DNA from: Bolinopsis microptera
Lineage: Eukaryota > Ctenophora > Tentaculata > Lobata > Bolinopsidae
Direction: 5' to 3'
DNA: 64,000 nt
Assembly (NCBI RefSeq): GCF_026151205.1
Contig: NC_087082.1
Coordinates: 20,112,494-20,176,493, forward strand
Part shown: positions 59,522 to 64,000 of the stretch, one piece after another
Position numbering within the stretch: position 1 is the stretch's first letter
Layout of the letters: each line of letters begins with the position of its first letter
The notes under the pieces: model-generated
Databases searched by the model: none
Told to the model about the DNA's origin: nothing
Seen by the model: the letters and a program-made list of their open reading frames with translations, nothing else
Made by a program: the position numbers and the translations under genes

Positions 59522-59938
59522 TTAGTGGCGCAGTTCGTTATTCGACCTGCCTTACTCGTGATATGCTGCTCAATCACGAGGTTGCGGGTTCGATCCCCGC
59601 CTGTGCCACTAGCCATGGGGTGAGCGGCGTTGCCGTTCAGCTAAGGGTTCCGATGGACCTATGCAGCCCCCGGTCTACTCAGCCGAATGCTCGAGAAATC
59701 GTGTGTGAGGGTTAAATGAGGAGCTGTACATGATCTATACAGCGGAGCCACGGGCGAAGAAAGTGTGATATAATACCTTAACCGTCGCTGGCCTTAGTTA
59801 TCGATCCTTCGGGTTCCTGTAAGTGCTGGTGCCAGCCATGGTTGTCCGAAGTAAAAGAAAAAGGGTGGTTTTCATAGATGGCTTTTGCTGCCTTGCAGCT
59901 AAACAACGTAAAGTAAAGTAAAGTAAAGTAAGTAAATA
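59522..59938 (+). mobile_element. tRNA-derived SINE
   Basis: The 5' part (59525-59609) has complementary ends GTGGCGC/GTGCCAC, an A-box-like TGGCGCAGTTCG (59526-59537), a B box GGTTCGATCCC (59587-59597) and a T-arm stem GCGGG/CCCGC, but no proper anticodon arm; CTCGTGAT/ATCACGAG form a long stem instead. It is followed by about 300 bp of unrelated body and a tail of AAAGT repeats (59907-59938). The internal pol III promoter plus simple-repeat tail is the layout of a SINE moved by a LINE. Confidence 0.65.
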
Positions 59939-60593
59939 ATCGTTAGGGCAATGGGGGACTTTTTTGATCAAAGTCGAGCTTGATCTTACGAATTTACCGT
60001 TTTGGTAGCAACATACCTTACTTCGCTGCTTACTTGTGCTCTGCCAATTACATAGCATGATTCAATCGAATTGAATATTTTTTTCTCTTTCTCAAAAGTT
60101 AAGTGGTTCCTTTGCTCGTTCACAAAAGATGAGTACATCAAATATCCACTGTATCTTCACATTGGACACCGAATTTATGTTTGATGCAAATTTATTTAGT
60201 TGAATCATTGTAATTGTTATTACTCAATGGATATTATCTAAATTGTCTGGTTACAATTGTACAATGCAATAATTCCAAGGGGGATCCTAAATAAATGCTA
60301 TTTATTAACATATCCGCCACTAGACTATATTTTTCTATAAATTAGTGGAATCCCTGCATGGTGAAAATTTGTAGTTTGCTTGACCAGTTTAGTGCCACTC
60401 ATTGGCAGTAGATAACATAACTTTGAAGAACTTGAGTCTGACTTTTTTTTCTTCAAACAGGACAGTTACACAACAGTAAGACTTGGTTGGAACTACAAAT
60501 AACAATGGACATTGGCTAAGTAAAGCAACCATATTCAGTTCTATATTTTTTATTTGTGACACTTCACGTAATACAGTATGATAAAAAACTGCA
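59939..60593. other. EPT1 upstream region (copy 2)
   Basis: No exon or clear promoter element identified before the ATG at 60594. Confidence 0.5.
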
Positions 60594-61103
60594 ATGAGTA
60601 GTGATGTCGAGCAGCTGCTAGAAGCACCAGAAGCCTCCAGTGACAGGGAGACAGTAAATAACGGAGAGAACGTCAAACGTGGTATCTGGAACTACATATA
60701 CCTGTATAAGATGCCTCAGCTATCACCTGATACACTTGTTGGATTTTCCACCAGATACAAGGTATCATCATGTCTATTGTTGTGATTTGTGTTAATTATA
60801 GTTCATTGTCTTGAAAACAGTATGAAATTAGATAGTTTTGTACCTAAAATGCTTGCTTGCTTGGAGATGACACATAATGTTTGGGAATTATGAGTTGTAA
60901 TTTTACTTGTGGCAGCACGCGAGATATCTTATATATAAATGACCAGGAGGAAAAGGTGTTCTTAAAAAGTCTGTGGTACATGATATCTTCTTTATAGGAG
61001 TTGTTTTACATACTTTTAACATGTATAATTTCAGTATTCGGCGATTGACACATCCCCTCTTTCAAAGTATGTGATGCACCCTCTATGGAACTGGGGTGTT
61101 ACA
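60594..61103 (+). CDS. EPT1: ethanolaminephosphotransferase (EPT1) coding exons 1-2
   Basis: Exon 1 (60594-60761) starts MSSDVEQLLEAPEASSD and ends FSTRYK in phase 0 at GTATCA. Exon 2 (61035-61103) reads YSAIDTSPLSKYVMHPLWNW and ends in phase 0 at GTAAGA. YKYSA-DTSPLS-YVMHP-WN is the conserved N-terminal signature of EPT1/CEPT1 enzymes. The next family residues are FPTW-APN, exactly the start of the exon at 10700, also phase 0; together they give 422 residues, near the family length. In this window, however, they lie 32 kb downstream of the gene's last exon, so either a second EPT1 continues beyond 64 kb or the assembly is permuted. The intron that follows contains the second BTB copy antisense. 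Confidence 0.88.
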
Positions 61104-62443
61104 GTAAGAAAATGTCATTTCTTATCTTTCAAATTTCAATTGGCACCATGATCTCGATAGGGGTAATTCATATCAAATTGTGTTCCTTGAATTTTAAGTC
61201 CGTTTTGTCCACCACACTCTCTCTTTTTGTGTTGTTATCTACACAGTAATTGTAGCATGTCATTTATATTGATGGTATTACAAGTAATCCGATATCCTGA
61301 TTAAAAACTGATGTAGGCAGAGTCAAATTCCTTTGTAATGCAATTAGCTTCCCTTTGTTCCTGAATATTGCTGTTAAATTTTTGTTAAAAGATGTACTGA
61401 CATACCACCAACTTGTTATCATAGCATGAAGCTGACGTCAGTACTGAAATTACTGCTTATCTTTAATACCTCCTTTTACAGTTTTACATATATTATGTTA
61501 TAGTCAGGTGCCTTATGTTTCTTAAAATTAAGAGAAATAAATCATACCATATATTTTACTACATAACCAAGGCACGATTTCAGAAATAAGAGTATCTGTA
61601 GTTTGCAAAAAATGTATCATAATTAATTTTTGTTCTGTTATACCTACATCGCATGAAGCTGACACCATGTATCCTTAATCAACCTGGCATTCCAAGTCTG
61701 GATCAAAACGCTAAATGTATTTATGTGTTGAAACTATTTATCGTTAATCTCAGAACAATCCAAACAAACATGGATAGAATGATATTCAATATCGTGGATG
61801 TAATATTAAAGTTGAATTCATTAAGTGAGTGAACATACAATCTGACGACTGACAATCATGTTAATGAAAAATACTCTTACATGATACAGGATGATCAACT
61901 AATAATCTGTAGCTATAGACATAGTCTATTTGCTAAAACGTAAATTGCGAATTCAGAGCCCATAGAATTAAAGTCTAATTGATAAGTTTAGCGTGTAGAA
62001 CAATCCTTATTTGATAATGTGTTTATAAACAGTAATTGGTAACAATTAAACATTAAAAAGGAACTTTTCCTTCAAGAGGTCGTGAAGAAGAATCAAATTA
62101 AAACAATTAAAATAATCTTTAATATATGCCATAAAAATATGAATGTGGCTGCCAGCTATCTTCATTCCTCAGTGCCAAATTTGAAATGTAGCTAATAATT
62201 TTTTTTAAAGTTATAACATTAATTAATCTCGTCGTTTTTTAAAGGAAAACGCACATTAAGATAAATCATCTGAAACTGACCTCAGTTGATAAATGAGTTC
62301 ACAACTGAATTATGTGTATAATGTATATTACAAGTACACTGTGTATACACTGTTCAGTTGGTAAATAAGATAACACTTAAATAATTCGGAAAGAATTTCC
62401 ACTAATTATAGTTTATAGGTAAGATCTTCCTAATTTACATAAA
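61104..62443. other. EPT1 intron 2 (copy 2) running into the BTB repeat unit
   Basis: Unique until about 61930, after which the sequence matches 2200-2300 and then, from 62175, matches 1-267. Confidence 0.7.
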
Positions 62444-64000
62444 CTAACCGACCGTATTTAAAACAAGTAAGTCATCATTATAATTAATAAGTGTTATTTT
62501 CGTGCACCTTTTCAACCAAATCTGGTGACTATTCTCACAACCTGGTTTGTATTCAGTAGCAAAGTTGAAATTGAGAACTGTCACTCTGTTACACACTACC
62601 TTTAGGTGTGTAGAAGTTTTGGTTATTATCCAGTGTTTGAGTTTATCAGCTGGCGCATTATTTAGAAACTGTGTATTGGAACTTTTTGGAGTACATCCCT
62701 CAATTACATAACTCCACTGATCGGTTCTTTTTCTATAAATCCCAACAAAATGCCCCCAACTCACTCCAGATAGAGTATAATTCACATCAATAAAGTTCTC
62801 TCGCTCTGAAGTGTTAGTTATCATCTGTACTGGTTCGTAGTGTGACAGGGTGTAGTGTGTGTTACGAAAACACTGTATCCAACCTAGAAATATATTAAAT
62901 ATACAGGTCACTTAACAGATACGTGTCAATACTAGTATTTACTACGTAACTATTAGTTACTACTAGTAGTTATTACGTTTGTTTAAGAATAAAGAATTGT
63001 GAAAGTTTAAATTGTAAAAAAACCTTAATTAACCTATTACATATTATATCATTTACCTGATTCTATTTCCTCAGTTTGATTAGTAACATCTTTACAATCC
63101 TCACCATCACTGTCTTGTACATCTTCAGTATTTTCATCAACTTCTAGCTCTTCTTTAGAGCTACTATTCCTCCCTTCAATAAGATTCTCTACACAAGATT
63201 TCACTTCAGCACATTCACAATCTCCGGTGATAGCAGCAATGAAGTCTGTCAACTCATCCAATTCAGAGGGAAATGTACGGCGGAACTTTTGGACATCCAG
63301 CTGTTTCAGAATGTACAGAGAATTCTCATCTAATCCCTTGCATTTTAAGGCTAAGGAAACATAGGTAATAAGGCAATTGCCTATGATGTTTAAATCATTG
63401 GCAGCAATAGCTAGGGACATGTCAATCCGACGTTTGGGTAGCTCAGAAAAACCAGCCATGTATCTTTGTAAGAAGACAAATTTTCTATTTCCACTGAAAG
63501 TAACATTCTTTACGAAGCAGCTGACGTATCTGCTGTCTTTCAGATTATAATGAGCCCTGCTAGCAATCTCACAAGCAAATAACATTTCTTCGTACGAGTT
63601 GTTCTCAAACTTTAGTACTTCTGCTTTGTAAAACTTCAGGCACCTCTTAGTCAACCAGGGCACATCGAATACATGTGCCATTTTGTTTACTTCCTCAAAG
63701 TTGTCTTTCTCCAGTTTATCAACTTCACCAGAGTACATCGCTTCAACAAAACAGTCAACTGCTGGCTTTGTGAAATCATCCACCTCAATAGATGACTGAA
63801 ATGTGTCAGATATTACTTATTAGAATAACAATAAGTTTAACATCGCCTGGAGTAGACATTTTATTGCAAGCACTTAATTGTACAGTCACTAATTTTACTA
63901 AAATTATCGTCCTGCTCTTAATATTTTACCTGAAACAGGTTGGTGATCAGTTTGTCTATAACAGGACTGTTGTAGGACATGATCATGGAATTAGTTCTAA
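62444..64000 (-). CDS. BTB-BACK protein with C-terminal FAMeT-like domain, copy 2 (partial at window end)
   Basis: Exons 63930-64000 (cut by the window), 63057-63795 and 62444-62883 match copy 1 exon for exon with phases 0 and 1 kept. Exon 2 differs from copy 1 by scattered substitutions and a four-residue deletion in the acidic linker. Exon 3 is more diverged in its first half (SERENFIDVNYTLSG against TQSGNYMSVYYTLPG) and keeps KHWIITKTSTHLK. Its donor is GTAAAT, better than GTATAT in copy 1, and the chimeric insert of copy 1 is absent, so this copy is closer to the ancestral form. Confidence 0.75.

Noticed and set aside
59525-59609. Functional type II tRNA gene
   Set aside because: Acceptor and T arms and A/B boxes are present but there is no proper anticodon arm, and a SINE body and repeat tail follow.

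Overview
The window is animal nuclear DNA. It is AT-rich, full of minisatellites, and its genes are split by GT-AG introns. Gene content points to an invertebrate, plausibly an early-branching one such as a sponge or cnidarian, but I cannot fix the phylum. The reasons are an SRCR receptor with GCC2/GCC3-type cysteine repeats, a cytosolic sulfotransferase, an animal-type ethanolaminephosphotransferase (EPT1/SELENOI family), a P2X7-C-terminal-like fragment, CR1/L2-like LINEs and a tRNA-derived SINE. A 100-base N gap at 37864-37963 marks a scaffold join.

Layout, left part. 0.27-2.2 kb holds a minus-strand BTB-BACK gene whose third exon encodes a separate C-terminal domain. 2.7-4.25 kb holds a minus-strand SRCR receptor. 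4.6-5.4 kb is a Tc1/mariner-type MITE. 6.2-6.8 kb holds a small secreted cysteine-rich precursor. 7.1-9.9 kb is a 65-bp satellite containing an internal fragment of a LINE. 10.7-29.0 kb carries nine plus-strand exons of EPT1, and a complete minus-strand sulfotransferase (six exons, 13.87-18.95 kb) is nested in one EPT1 intron. I assembled both genes by matching intron phases, and every phase closes.

Layout, right part. 29-37.5 kb and 51-60 kb are mobile-element territory with short hairpin modules, palindromes, LINE remnants and a SINE. 40.8-49.7 kb is dominated by minisatellites and low-complexity DNA with a few unassigned exon candidates. 60.6-61.1 kb holds the first two coding exons of EPT1, lying downstream of the rest of that gene. 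62.4-64.0 kb is a second copy of the BTB gene of 0.27-2.2 kb, at an offset of about 61.9 kb. The simplest reading is a large tandem duplication or a haplotype/scaffolding duplication: the window would show the back of one EPT1 locus and the front of another, with the minus-strand cluster lying in EPT1 intron 2 in both.

The most unusual signal is two minisatellites built from an exon end plus its 5' splice site. In EPT1, 72 copies of a 66-bp unit run without an indel. In the sulfotransferase, about 22 copies of a 39-bp unit each keep a GTAAGT donor. Both periods are multiples of three and the host frame stays open (except for one stop in the EPT1 array), so use of any distal donor would add whole 22- or 13-residue blocks. 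Many other minisatellites lie within tens of bases of splice sites, and several with different periods share a GTTACCATGG(C/T)AAC-like core.
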